Source: JBDSKH01 sp050245915 | Lineage (GTDB): Bacteria > Actinomycetota > Actinomycetes > Actinomycetales > Microbacteriaceae | Direction of reading: 5' to 3' | NCBI GenBank assembly: GCA_050245915.1 | Contig: JBFWWZ010000007.1 | Span: forward strand, 23,485-87,484 | Length of the DNA stretch: 64,000 bases | Part shown: piece after piece, positions 8,443 through 16,946 of the stretch | Position numbering within the stretch: position 1 is the first letter of the stretch | Layout: each line of letters opens with the position of its first letter | Made by a program: the position numbers and the translations under genes | The notes under the pieces: generated by a model | The model's input: only the letters and a program-made list of their open reading frames with translations | What the model was told of the DNA's origin: nothing | Database searches by the model: none

Positions 8443-8453
8443 ACGGGACATTC
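8433..8453 (+). promoter_or_regulatory. Candidate operator before pobA
   Basis: The repeat GTCCC-N7-GGGAC (8433-8449) overlaps the end of the IclR gene, and a looser GAAC-N5-ATTC pair (8441-8453) sits inside it, about 40 bases before the pobA ATG. The position fits a PobR-type control site, but the symmetry is weak. Confidence 0.3.
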
Positions 8454-8491
8454 GCACCGAGGCTGCCACGGCATCCCGACACTGGGGTCTC

Positions 8492-9691
8492 ATGACGAAG
8501 ACGTTGAAGACCCGGGTCGGCATCGTCGGCGCCGGGCCGGCCGGGCTGTTCCTGTCTCACCTGCTGCACCGCGCGGGCATCGAGTCGATCGTGGTCGACG
8601 GCCGGTCGCGGGACGAGATCGAGTCGACGATCCGGGCCGGCATCCTCGAGCAGGGCACCGTCGAGGCACTGTCCCAGACGGGGGCCTCCGACCGGGTGCT
8701 CTCGACGGGGCACCGCCACGACGGCATCGAGCTGCGCTTCGGCGACTCCGGCGGGGCGCACGAGGGGCACCGCATCGACTTCGCCGATCTGGTCGGCCGG
8801 GCCGTCTGGCTCTACCCGCAGCACGAGGTGCTGAAGGACCTGATCGCCCGGCGTCTCGCCGACGGCGGCGACCTGCGGTTCGGCTGGACCGCGGCCGGGG
8901 TTCAGGATGCCGGGAGCGGCACCCCGCGGATCACCGGCACCGCCGACGACGGCGAGCCGTTCGAGCTGGTCGCGGATTTCGTGGTCGGCGCGGACGGGTC
9001 GCGCAGCGTCGCGCGCGAGGCGGTGACGGGGTCGCCGACGGGCGGCCATTTCCGGGAGTACCCGTTCGCCTGGTTCGGGATCCTCTGCGAGGCCCCGCCG
9101 AGCGCGCCCGAGCTGATCTACAGCGCCTCGGAGGACGGCTTCGCGCTGATCAGCCAGCGGAGCGCCACCGTGCAGCGGATGTACCTGCAGTGCGATCCCG
9201 AGCTGGATCCCCAGGCGATGAGCGACGCCGAGATCTGGGACGGACTGCAGGCGCGGGTGGGCGGCGGGCTGATCGAGGGGCCGATCTTTCAGCGCGATGT
9301 GCTGCGGTTCCGCAGCTTCGTGGCGTACGAGCTGCAGAAGGGGAATGTGGCGCTCGTGGGCGACGCGGCACACACCGTTCCGCCGACGGGGGCGAAGGGC
9401 ATGAACCTCGCGATCGCCGATGTGCTGCTGCTGAATCGGGCGCTGCAGGCGCTGTTCGCCGACGGCGACCGCGCCCTGGTCGATGCGTACGCGCCGACCG
9501 CCCTCGACCGCATCTGGCGCGCCCAGCACTTCTCCTGGTGGATGACCAGCATGCTGCACGCGTCTCCCGCCGACACGGAGTTCGACAGGCTGCGGCGGTT
9601 CGGCGAGCTGGGCTCGGTGGTGCGTTCGCGCGGGGGCAGCACCTATCTCGCCGAGGCGTACACCGGGTGGCCGCTGGACGCGGAGTGGTAG
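8492..9691 (+). CDS. pobA: 4-hydroxybenzoate 3-monooxygenase
   Basis: FAD- and NAD(P)H-dependent hydroxylase that turns 4-hydroxybenzoate into protocatechuate, feeding PcaHG. The 399-residue protein shows the dinucleotide motif GIVGAGPAGLFL at the N-terminus, the substrate-pocket segment RAGILEQGTVE, the DG motif (VVGADGSRSVAR) and the second FAD motif GDAAHTVPPTGAKGMNLAI. Length and motifs match the group A flavoprotein PobA closely. The ATG at 8492 was chosen over upstream starts because translation begins six residues before the FAD fold. Confidence 0.95.
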   Translation: MTKTLKTRVGIVGAGPAGLFLSHLLHRAGIESIVVDGRSRDEIESTIRAGILEQGTVEALSQTGASDRVLSTGHRHDGIELRFGDSGGAHEGHRIDFADLVGRAVWLYPQHEVLKDLIARRLADGGDLRFGWTAAGVQDAGSGTPRITGTADDGEPFELVADFVVGADGSRSVAREAVTGSPTGGHFREYPFAWFGILCEAPPSAPELIYSASEDGFALISQRSATVQRMYLQCDPELDPQAMSDAEIWDGLQARVGGGLIEGPIFQRDVLRFRSFVAYELQKGNVALVGDAAHTVPPTGAKGMNLAIADVLLLNRALQALFADGDRALVDAYAPTALDRIWRAQHFSWWMTSMLHASPADTEFDRLRRFGELGSVVRSRGGSTYLAEAYTGWPLDAEW

Positions 9692-9702
9692 TATCGCTAT
9701 AA

Positions 9703-9725
9703 GAACATCTGTTCGTATCGCGAAC
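9703..9725 (+). promoter_or_regulatory. Three-half-site operator upstream of pcaI
   Basis: Two overlapping palindromes, GAACA-TC-TGTTC (9703-9714) and GTTCG-N5-CGAAC (9711-9725), give three half-sites in alternating orientation directly after a TATAAG stretch. Three-half-site operators are known for the IclR-family proteins PcaU and PobR, so this may be the control point of pcaIJF. A GGAG Shine-Dalgarno (9731-9734) follows before the pcaI ATG. Confidence 0.5.
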
Positions 9726-9739
9726 TTTTCGGAGCACTC

Positions 9740-10402
9740 ATGCGCAACAAGGTCGTCGCCGGTCCCGCGGCCGCGGTGGACGGCGTCGCCGACGGCTCGA
9801 CCGTGCTCATCGGCGGCTTCGGCCTCGCCGGGCAGCCGCTCGCCCTCATCGACGCACTGCTCGAGCAGGGCGCCCGCGACCTCACGATCGTCAGCAACAA
9901 CGCCGGCAACGCCGACTTCGGCATCGCCCGGCTGCTCGCCAACGGACGGGTGCACAAGGTCGTGTGCTCCTTCCCCCGGCAGAGCGACTCCTACGTGTTC
10001 GACGAGCTCTACCGCGCAGGGAAAGTCGAGCTCGAGGTCGTGCCGCAGGGCAACCTGGCCGAGCGGATCCGCGCCGGCGGCGCCGGCATCGGCGGGTTCT
10101 TCACCCCGACCGGCGCAGGCACCCTGCTGGCCGAAGGCAAGGAGACCCGGGTCATCGACGGACGCACCTACGTGCTCGAATCGCCGATCCGGGGAGACGT
10201 CGCCCTCATCGGGGCGTACCGCGGCGACCCGTACGGCAACCTGGTGTTCCGCAAGACCAGCCGCAACTTCAACCCGATGATGGCGACCGCCGCCACGCTC
10301 ACCATCGCCTCGGTGCACGAGGTGGTCCCGGTCGGCGCGCTCGATCCCGAAGCCGTCGTCACCCCCGGCATCTTCGTCGACAGAGTGGTGGCACTACAGT
10401 GA
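9740..10402 (+). CDS. pcaI: 3-oxoadipate CoA-transferase, subunit A
   Basis: With PcaJ it moves CoA from succinyl-CoA to 3-oxoadipate, giving 3-oxoadipyl-CoA. The 220-residue protein has the family-I CoA-transferase alpha-subunit features: the GGFGLAGQP motif near residue 30, the GGAGIGGFFTPTGAGT segment (about 115-130) and ESPIRGDVALI. It opens a new transcript with its own operator and Shine-Dalgarno and overlaps pcaJ by four bases (GTGA). Confidence 0.94.
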   Translation: MRNKVVAGPAAAVDGVADGSTVLIGGFGLAGQPLALIDALLEQGARDLTIVSNNAGNADFGIARLLANGRVHKVVCSFPRQSDSYVFDELYRAGKVELEVVPQGNLAERIRAGGAGIGGFFTPTGAGTLLAEGKETRVIDGRTYVLESPIRGDVALIGAYRGDPYGNLVFRKTSRNFNPMMATAATLTIASVHEVVPVGALDPEAVVTPGIFVDRVVALQ

Positions 10403-11025
10403 CGCTCGACCGCGACGCCCTCGCCGCGCGCATCGCCCGCGACATCCCGTACGGCGCCTACGTCAACCTCGGCATCGGCGCCCCCACCCTCATCGCCGAC
10501 CACCTCGACCCGGCGCTCGACGTCACCCTCCACACCGAGAACGGCCTGCTCGGCATGGGGCCGGCCGCCACCGGCGACGCGATCGACGGCGACCTGATCA
10601 ACGCGGGCAAGCAGCCGGTCACCGAACTCCCCGGCGCCGCCTACTTCAGCCAGGCGGACTCGTTCGCGATGATGCGCGGCGGGCACCTCGACGTCTGCGT
10701 GCTCGGGGCGTACCAGGTGTCGGCCGCCGGCGACCTCGCCAACTGGCACACCGGCGGAGCCGACGCGATCCCCGCGGTCGGCGGCGCGATGGATCTCGCC
10801 ATCGGAGCGAAACAGGTCTGGGTGATGATGGACCTGCTGACCAAGGACGGCTCCTCGAAACTGGTCGACGCGTGCACGTACCCCCTCACCGGGATCGGCT
10901 GCGTCAGCCGGGTCTACACCGAACGGGCCGTGTTGGAGGTCGGCGCCGCGGGAGCACGGGCGCTCGACACGTTCGGCACCACCCTCGACGAATTGCGGGA
11001 CCTCACCGGATTGGACCTCAGATGA
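10399..11025 (+). CDS. pcaJ: 3-oxoadipate CoA-transferase, subunit B
   Basis: The catalytic partner of PcaI. The glutamate that forms the enzyme-CoA thioester is in HTENGLLGMG (about residue 50), and the NLGIGAPTL and GGHLDVCVLGAYQV segments are characteristic of beta subunits of family-I CoA-transferases. The length is 208 residues. Translation starts at a GTG that overlaps the pcaI stop, and its own stop overlaps the pcaF ATG, so the three last steps of the pathway are coupled. Confidence 0.94.
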   Translation: MTLDRDALAARIARDIPYGAYVNLGIGAPTLIADHLDPALDVTLHTENGLLGMGPAATGDAIDGDLINAGKQPVTELPGAAYFSQADSFAMMRGGHLDVCVLGAYQVSAAGDLANWHTGGADAIPAVGGAMDLAIGAKQVWVMMDLLTKDGSSKLVDACTYPLTGIGCVSRVYTERAVLEVGAAGARALDTFGTTLDELRDLTGLDLR

Positions 11026-12176
11026 CCGCCAGCTTCGTGTACGACGCCGTCCGCACGCCGTTCGGCCGCTACGGCAAGGCGCTCGCGGGGGTGCGACCCG
11101 ACGACCTCGCCGCCTCGACGCTGCGCGCGCTGCTCGTGCGGCATCCCGGACTCGACCCCGCCCGCATCGGCGACGTGTTCATGGGCGACGCCAACCAGGC
11201 CGGTGAAGACAACCGCGACGTCGCGCGCATGGCCGTGCTGCTCGCGGGGCTGCCGGACTCGGTTACCGGCACCACGATCAACCGGCTCTGCGGGTCGGGG
11301 CTCGACGCCGCGATGCAGGCCAGCCGCATGATCGAGACCCAGGATGCCGAGGTCGCCATCGCGGGCGGCGTCGAATCCATGAGCCGGGCGCCCTGGGTGT
11401 CGCTGACCGAAGACGGCGACCGGGTCGGCACAGCACTCGGCTGGCGGCTGGCGAACCCCCACCACCCGGCGGAGATCGTCGTGCCGATGGGCGCGACCGC
11501 CGAGCTGCTCGCCGACGAGTACGGCATCAGCCGCGACGAGCAGGACGCGTTCGCGCTGCGATCGCATCTCGCCGCGGCGAAAGCCTGGGACGACGGCATC
11601 TTCGAGGGCGAGATCGTCGGCGTGCCCGGCGTCGACCTCACGCGGGACGAGGGCGTGCGGCCCGACTCGAGCCTCGAGGCGCTCGGCGGGCTGAAGACCG
11701 TGTTCCGCGAGGACGGCGGCACGGTGACCGCGGGCAACTCCTCGCCGCTCAGCGACGGGTCGTCGATGGTGCTGATCGGCGCCGAGGGCGCACTCGGCGA
11801 CACCGAGCCGCTCGCCCGGATCGCCGGCCGCGGCGCGATGGGCACCGACCCCAACCACTTCGGCATCGCGCCGGTCGAGGCCGCGAACCGGGCGCTCGCC
11901 CGCGCCGGCAAGACCTGGGCCGACGTGGATCTCGTCGAACTCAACGAGGCGTTCGCGGCGCAGTCCCTCGCCTGCCTCCGGCTCTGGCCCGAGCTCGACC
12001 CGGCGAAGGTGAACGTGCACGGCGGGGCGATCGCGATCGGGCATCCGCTGGGAGCCTCCGGCGGTCGCATCCTGGGTCGCGCCGCGCACGCCCTGCAGCA
12101 GCGGGGCGGCGGGGTCGCGGTGGCCGCGATCTGCATCGGCGTCGGCCAGGGCCTCGCCGTCGTGCTGGAACGCTAG
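11022..12176 (+). CDS. pcaF: 3-oxoadipyl-CoA thiolase
   Basis: Cleaves 3-oxoadipyl-CoA with CoA to succinyl-CoA and acetyl-CoA. The 384-residue thiolase carries the acylated cysteine in NRLCGSGLDAA (about residue 86), the histidine in GGAIAIGHPLGASG and the second cysteine in CIGVGQG. It is slightly shorter than typical thiolases (about 400), mostly in the loop domain. Its TAG stop abuts, with no base between, the stop of the convergent flavin monooxygenase gene. Confidence 0.94.
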   Translation: MTASFVYDAVRTPFGRYGKALAGVRPDDLAASTLRALLVRHPGLDPARIGDVFMGDANQAGEDNRDVARMAVLLAGLPDSVTGTTINRLCGSGLDAAMQASRMIETQDAEVAIAGGVESMSRAPWVSLTEDGDRVGTALGWRLANPHHPAEIVVPMGATAELLADEYGISRDEQDAFALRSHLAAAKAWDDGIFEGEIVGVPGVDLTRDEGVRPDSSLEALGGLKTVFREDGGTVTAGNSSPLSDGSSMVLIGAEGALGDTEPLARIAGRGAMGTDPNHFGIAPVEAANRALARAGKTWADVDLVELNEAFAAQSLACLRLWPELDPAKVNVHGGAIAIGHPLGASGGRILGRAAHALQQRGGGVAVAAICIGVGQGLAVVLER

Positions 12177-13892
12177 CTACGGAAGCGCCGGAATCGGCGC
12201 GCCCAGCGGCAGCACGTACGCGACGTAGTGGTCGGGGCGCACGATGACGATGGCGCCCTCGCGGGAGATGCCGCGCTCCTCGAAGATGTCGTGCTGCGGG
12301 TCGACCGCGAAGACGTTCTCGTCGTCGAACAGCTCGAACCGGCCGACCCGCGGCCGGAACACGCCAGGCACCGACTGGATGTCGACCTCGGTGTACGGGC
12401 TCGGATAGATCACCTTCACGTCGAACCACTCCGCGGGACCGGGCAGCTCGAGCTCCTGCGGATCGCCGAAGACGTAGATGCGCCAGCGCCCGTCCGCCCG
12501 TGCCAGATGCCCGAGGTGCTGCGGGGTGGCGTCGCACACCCGGACCACGGGAGCCGAGTGGAACCGCTTGCCGATCGGGAACCCGGACGCGAGCTGCTGG
12601 TGCGCCGGCTCGCCGACGATCATCGACGGCGGGTACTGGGTCATGAAGCCGGCGGGGAACTCGATGGTGCGCTGGTAGAACTCCTCGAGGTAGGAGGGCT
12701 CCGGCAGGTCCTCGGGGCGGGTGGCCATGAGGGTCGACCACTCGCGGTCGAAGTCGATGAGGTTCTTCGCGATCACCTGACGCTCGGCCGAGTAGGTGGC
12801 GAGCAGGGATGCCGGCGCCCGGCCGTCGAGCACGTGCCCGAGCTTCCAGCCGATGTTCCAGCCGTCCTGCATGGAGACGTTCATGCCCTGCCCGGCCTTC
12901 GCGCTGTGCGTGTGGCAGGCGTCGCCGGCGATGAAGACACGTGGGTCGTCACCGTCGTCGAAGCGCTCGGTGAGCCGGTGGCCCACCTCGTAGACGCTGT
13001 TCCAGGCCACGTGCTTCACGTCGAGCGTGTACGGCGCGAGGATCGCGTTCGCCTGCGCGATGACCTCGTCGATGGAGGTGTCGCGCACCTCGGGACGCGC
13101 CTCGCCGAGGTCGACGTACATGCGGAACAGATATCCGCCCTCGCGCGGGATCAGCAGGATCTGGCCCGCCTTGTCCGACTGGATGGCGGCTTTCAGCCGG
13201 ATGTCGGGGAAGTCGGTGACGGCGAGCACGTCCATCACGCCCCAGGCGTGGTTCGCCTGCGCCCCCTCGAGCGAGAGCCCGATCGCGCTGCGCACCCCGG
13301 AGCGCGCGCCGTCCGCGCCGATCACGTACTTCGCGCGGACGTCTTTCCCGTCGAGGTGCACGAGCACGTGGTCGTCGCGGATCTCGAGTCCCGTGAACTC
13401 CCACCCGTAGTCGACGGTCATGCGCGTCGGCGACCGCTCCATCCATTCGGCGAAGTAGTCGAGCACGCGCGCCTGGTTGACGAGCAGGTGCGGGAATTCG
13501 CTGACGCCGTGCGGGTCGTCGGGCGTGCGCGACATGCGGACGATGCGCGACGGGTCGTCGGGGTCGGGCTTCCAGAACACCATCTCGGTCTGGACGAAGG
13601 CCTCCTCCACGATGCGGTCGGCGAACCCGAACGCCTGGAAGGTCTCGACGCTTCGCGACTGGATGCCGTCGGCCTGCCCGATCTCGAGGCGGCCGGGGCG
13701 GCGGTCGATGATCCGCGTCGTGATGGACGGGAACTGCGCCAGCTGGGCGGCGGCGATCATGCCGGCGGGCCCGGCGCCGACGATGAGCACGTCGACCTCG
13801 TCGGGCAGCTCGTCCGGGCGATCGATGCCGGTGCCGGCGGCGGGCTGGATTCGGGGGTCGCCCGAGACGTAGCCGTTGTGGTGGAACTGCAC
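12177..13892 (-). CDS. FAD monooxygenase, phenol 2-monooxygenase / 3-hydroxybenzoate 4-monooxygenase type
   Basis: A 571-residue group A flavin hydroxylase. It has the FAD motif VLIVGAGPAGMIAAAQLAQF near residue 35, the DG motif (VIGADGARSGVRSAIG), the second FAD motif FIAGDACHTHSAKAGQGMN, and the C-terminal thioredoxin-like domain that sets phenol 2-monooxygenase and MobA apart from PobA. MobA makes protocatechuate from 3-hydroxybenzoate, which would fit the pca genes on its left. But it is transcribed divergently from the homoprotocatechuate cluster and shares a 55-base control region with it, so a hydroxyphenylacetate substrate is also possible. The GTG at 13892 (start MQFHHNGYVSGDPR) fits the family; in-frame sequence upstream reads into the operator. 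Confidence 0.85.
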   Translation of the reverse strand: MQFHHNGYVSGDPRIQPAAGTGIDRPDELPDEVDVLIVGAGPAGMIAAAQLAQFPSITTRIIDRRPGRLEIGQADGIQSRSVETFQAFGFADRIVEEAFVQTEMVFWKPDPDDPSRIVRMSRTPDDPHGVSEFPHLLVNQARVLDYFAEWMERSPTRMTVDYGWEFTGLEIRDDHVLVHLDGKDVRAKYVIGADGARSGVRSAIGLSLEGAQANHAWGVMDVLAVTDFPDIRLKAAIQSDKAGQILLIPREGGYLFRMYVDLGEARPEVRDTSIDEVIAQANAILAPYTLDVKHVAWNSVYEVGHRLTERFDDGDDPRVFIAGDACHTHSAKAGQGMNVSMQDGWNIGWKLGHVLDGRAPASLLATYSAERQVIAKNLIDFDREWSTLMATRPEDLPEPSYLEEFYQRTIEFPAGFMTQYPPSMIVGEPAHQQLASGFPIGKRFHSAPVVRVCDATPQHLGHLARADGRWRIYVFGDPQELELPGPAEWFDVKVIYPSPYTEVDIQSVPGVFRPRVGRFELFDDENVFAVDPQHDIFEERGISREGAIVIVRPDHYVAYVLPLGAPIPALP

Positions 13893-13900
13893 GCTCGGAT

Positions 13901-13920
13901 CGTATATCTTTTCGCATACG
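13901..13920. promoter_or_regulatory. Shared operator between monooxygenase and homoprotocatechuate genes
   Basis: CGTAT-N10-ATACG, flanked by GAT on the left and GCGATC on the right, forms a nearly symmetric 28-base element in the middle of the 55-base divergent gap. GntR proteins of the FCD class, such as the one encoded two genes downstream, bind short palindromes of this kind. The site lies 9 bases before one start codon and 27 before the other, so a bound repressor would silence both directions. Confidence 0.5.
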
Positions 13921-13947
13921 GCGATCAAGAGCGGAGGAAGACAGGCC

Positions 13948-15369
13948 ATGGAGCGTCCCGGCAAGGTCATCGCACTGCATCTCAACTACCCATCGCGCAT
14001 CGCGCAGCGGGGCCGCACACCCGAGCAGCCGTCGTACTTCCTCAAGCCGTCGACATCCGTCGCCGCGTCAGGCGACCCCATCGAGCGCCCCGCCGGCACC
14101 GAGTTACTCGCCTTCGAGGGCGAGGTCGCCCTCGTCATCGGCCGCACCGCCCGCCGCGTCTCCGCCGAGGACGCATGGTCCTACGTCTCCGGCGTCACCG
14201 CCGCGAACGACTTCGGCGTCTACGACCTGCGCTGGGCCGACAAAGGCAGCAACCTGCGCTCCAAGGGCGGCGACGGGTTCACGCCCCTCGGGCCCGAGAT
14301 CATCCCTGCGGACGCCGTCGACCCCGCCGCACTCCGTATCCGCACCTGGGTCGACGGTGAGCTCGTGCAGGACGACACCACCGCCGGGCTCGTGTTCCCG
14401 TTCGCTCGGCTGGTCGCCGACCTGTCGCAGTTGCTGACGCTGGAACCCGGCGACGTCATCCTGACCGGCACCCCCGCCGGCTCGAGCGTCGTCGTACCCG
14501 GTCAGACGGTCGAGGTGGAGGTGGACGTTCCCGGCGGGCGGAGCACCGGGCGGCTCGTGACCCCCGTCATCGACGGCACCACACCGCTCGGCGACTACGG
14601 TGCGCAGCCGAAAGTCGACGACCTGCAGCGCACCGAGGCCTGGGGCTCGCGCTCCGCGGCGGGACTCGATCCGGAGTTCGAGCTCGACGACGACCTGCGG
14701 GCGCGGCTCGCGAGCGTCGGCACCGCCACCCTCAGCGCGCAGCTGCGCAAGCGCGGATACGACGAGGTCTCGATCGACGGTGTCCGAACGAATCAGCCCG
14801 GCGCGCACCTCGTCGGGCGGGCGCGCACGCTCCGGTTCATCCCGTTCCGACCCGACCTGTTCGAGGCCCACGGCGGCGGGTTCAACGCCCAGAAGCGGGC
14901 GTTCGACACGATCGGCGAAGGCGAGGTGCTGGTCATCGAGGCGCGCGGTGAGGCCGGTACGGGGACAGTCGGCGACATCCTGGGTCTGCGGGCGCAGGTG
15001 CGCGGCGCCGCGGGGATCGTGACCGACGGAGGGATCCGCGACTGGGCGCAGGTGGCCGCCCTCGGCATCCCGAGCTTCTCGGCCGGGCCGCACCCGGCGG
15101 TTCTCGGCCGCCGCCACGTGCCGTGGGAGACCGACGTCACCGTCGCCTGCGGCGGGGCCGCCGTGCAGCCGGGCGACGTGATCGTCGGGGACGACGACGG
15201 CGTGCTCGTCATCCCGCCCGCGCTGGTGCGGGAGGTGGCCGACGCCGCCGTCGAGCAGGAGCGCGAGGAGCGGTTCATCGCCCAGCAGGTGGCAGCGGGG
15301 GTGTCCGTCGACACGCTCTACCCGATGAGCCCCGAGTGGCGCGCACGGTACGCGGGGTGGCATGAGTAA
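13948..15369 (+). CDS. Fusion of FAH-type hydrolase/decarboxylase and RraA-like aldolase
   Basis: A 473-residue two-domain protein. Residues 1 to about 240 form a fumarylacetoacetate-hydrolase fold like the HpaG/HpcE isomerase-decarboxylase: FEGEVALVIGRTARRV, VTAANDFGVYDLR, GDVILTGTPAGSSVV. Residues from about 255 form an RraA-like domain: VGTATLSAQLRKRGYDEVS, GDILGLRAQVRGAAGIVTDG followed by the conserved IRDW, and GDVIVGDDDGVLVIP. RraA relatives with this Arg-Asp pair are class II pyruvate aldolases or oxaloacetate decarboxylases. In a homoprotocatechuate cluster the two halves could decarboxylate the ring-cleavage product and later split the C7 aldol. A strong GGAGGAAG ribosome site precedes the ATG. 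The stop overlaps the GntR gene by 8 bases. Confidence 0.85.
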   Translation: MERPGKVIALHLNYPSRIAQRGRTPEQPSYFLKPSTSVAASGDPIERPAGTELLAFEGEVALVIGRTARRVSAEDAWSYVSGVTAANDFGVYDLRWADKGSNLRSKGGDGFTPLGPEIIPADAVDPAALRIRTWVDGELVQDDTTAGLVFPFARLVADLSQLLTLEPGDVILTGTPAGSSVVVPGQTVEVEVDVPGGRSTGRLVTPVIDGTTPLGDYGAQPKVDDLQRTEAWGSRSAAGLDPEFELDDDLRARLASVGTATLSAQLRKRGYDEVSIDGVRTNQPGAHLVGRARTLRFIPFRPDLFEAHGGGFNAQKRAFDTIGEGEVLVIEARGEAGTGTVGDILGLRAQVRGAAGIVTDGGIRDWAQVAALGIPSFSAGPHPAVLGRRHVPWETDVTVACGGAAVQPGDVIVGDDDGVLVIPPALVREVADAAVEQEREERFIAQQVAAGVSVDTLYPMSPEWRARYAGWHE

Positions 15370-16000
15370 GTCGCAGCAGGCCTACGCCTGGATCAAGGAG
15401 CGCATCGACGACGGCCGGTTCGTCTCGGGGTACCGGCTCGTGCTCGGGCCGATCGCGCAGGAACTCGGCACCAGTGTGGTGCCGGTGCGCGAGGCGATCC
15501 GGCTACTCGAAGCCGAGGGCCTCGTCACGTTCGAGCACAATGTCGGAGCCCAGGTCGCGCTGGTGCACGAAGACGAGTACGTCTTCACGATGCAGACCCT
15601 GAGCCTCGTCGAGGGCGCGGCGACCGCGTTGGCCGCCCCGCACATCACCGCCGACGACATCACCCGCGCCCGCGCCATCAACGACCAGATGACCGCCATG
15701 CTCGCCCAGTTCGACCCGGCGCGATTCACGGCGCTCAACCTCGACTTCCACTCGGTGCTGTTCGAGCGCTGCCCGAACCCGCACATCGTCGACCTCGTGG
15801 GCCGCGGCTGGGCGCGGCTGAAGCTGCTGCGCGAGTCGACCTTCAGCTTCGTGCCCGGCCGCGCACCCTCGTCGGTCGAGGAGCACGAGCAGATCCTGCG
15901 GCTGATCGAGCGACGTGCCGACCCGCTCGAGATCGAACTCGCCGCACGCCGCCACCGCACCACGACCATGGACGCCTACCTGGCGTCGCGACACCCCTAG
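15362..16000 (+). CDS. GntR-family regulator, FCD class
   Basis: A 212-residue regulator with an N-terminal winged HTH (LGPIAQELGTSVVPVREAIRLL, about residues 24-45, in which VPVREAIRLLE is the recognition region) and a helical FCD ligand-binding domain behind it. Conserved metal/ligand residues of FCD proteins are suggested by the HSVLF and EEHEQIL segments. It is embedded in the homoprotocatechuate operon, overlapping the gene before it and 7 bases ahead of the next, so it most likely senses a pathway intermediate and acts on the CGTAT-N10-ATACG site. Confidence 0.88.
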   Translation: MSKSQQAYAWIKERIDDGRFVSGYRLVLGPIAQELGTSVVPVREAIRLLEAEGLVTFEHNVGAQVALVHEDEYVFTMQTLSLVEGAATALAAPHITADDITRARAINDQMTAMLAQFDPARFTALNLDFHSVLFERCPNPHIVDLVGRGWARLKLLRESTFSFVPGRAPSSVEEHEQILRLIERRADPLEIELAARRHRTTTMDAYLASRHP

Positions 16001-16007
16001 GAGCCCG

Positions 16008-16946
16008 ATGCGCTTCCGCACCAACCCCCACGACATCCGCGGCTCGATCGTGCCACTGATGACCCCGTTCACTGCCGACGGCGCCGTTGACCACGAGAGC
16101 CTCGAGAACCTGGTCGAATGGCAGCTGGCCAACGGCACCCATGGAATCTCCATCGGCGGCTCGACAGGCGAGCCGGGGGCCCAGAGCCTCGAAGAGCGGA
16201 TCGCCGCGATCGCGACCGTGACCTCCGCCGTCGCCGACCGGGTACCGGTGGTCGTCGGCACGGGCACGGCGCAGCTGCAGGAGACGCTGGAGCTGACCGC
16301 CGCCGCCGTCGAGCTCGGCATCGACGCGTCGCTGATCATCACGCCCTACTACGCCAGGCCCACGCAGGAGGCGCTCTACGTCTGGTACAAGACGGTGGCC
16401 GCCGAGTTCCCCGACCTGCCGATCATCGCCTACAACGTGCCGTCGCGCACCGCGGTCGACATCGTCCCCGAGACGGTCGCGCGGCTGTTCCGCGACGTCG
16501 ACAACTTCGTGGGCATCAAAGAGACCACGAAGGACTTCGAGCACTTCAGCCGGGTGCTGCAGCTCTGCGGCCGGGAACTGATCGTGTGGTCGGGCATCGA
16601 GCTGCTGTGCCTCCCGCTGCTGGCGCTTGGCGGCGCCGGCTACCTCAGCGCTACGGCCAACATCGCGCCCGCCGCCCACGCCCGCATGTTCGAGCTGTGG
16701 GAGGCGGGCGACCAGGAGGCGGCCCGCGAGATCCATTACGGCCTGCACCCACTCGTCGACCTGCTGTTCGTCGAGACCAACCCGGCACCCGGGAAGTGGG
16801 TGCTCGAGCAGCGCGGCCTCATCCGGTCGGGCTACGTGCGCCCCCCGCTCATCACGCCCACGGAGTCGGGCCTCGTGAAGATCCGCCAGTACCTGCAGGA
16901 GGGCGAGGCGTACCTCACCCCGGTCGCGAAGGAGTTCCAGCTGTGA
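16008..16946 (+). CDS. DapA-superfamily aldolase/lyase
   Basis: A 312-residue TIM-barrel protein of the dihydrodipicolinate synthase/N-acetylneuraminate lyase superfamily. The Schiff-base lysine is in VGIKETTKD (about residue 170) and the proton-relay tyrosine in IIAYNVPSRT (about 142); the GGSTGEPGAQS loop corresponds to the pyruvate carboxylate-binding GTTGE motif. It is not a lysine-biosynthesis gene by context: it sits between GntR and the semialdehyde dehydrogenase in the homoprotocatechuate cluster. It may catalyse the hydration/aldol cleavage steps that HpaH and HpaI perform elsewhere, releasing pyruvate. This role is inference. Confidence 0.85.
   Translation: MRFRTNPHDIRGSIVPLMTPFTADGAVDHESLENLVEWQLANGTHGISIGGSTGEPGAQSLEERIAAIATVTSAVADRVPVVVGTGTAQLQETLELTAAAVELGIDASLIITPYYARPTQEALYVWYKTVAAEFPDLPIIAYNVPSRTAVDIVPETVARLFRDVDNFVGIKETTKDFEHFSRVLQLCGRELIVWSGIELLCLPLLALGGAGYLSATANIAPAAHARMFELWEAGDQEAAREIHYGLHPLVDLLFVETNPAPGKWVLEQRGLIRSGYVRPPLITPTESGLVKIRQYLQEGEAYLTPVAKEFQL

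Noticed and set aside
12228..14360. 710-codon plus-strand frame over the flavin monooxygenase
   Set aside because: It is the antisense of a well-supported monooxygenase and has no recognisable domain.
16008..16946. DapA-like gene as the lysine-pathway dapA
   Set aside because: Its neighbours are all homoprotocatechuate genes and the pyruvate-loop sequence (GGSTGEPG) departs from the usual synthase text; lysC-asd lie 36 kb away without it.
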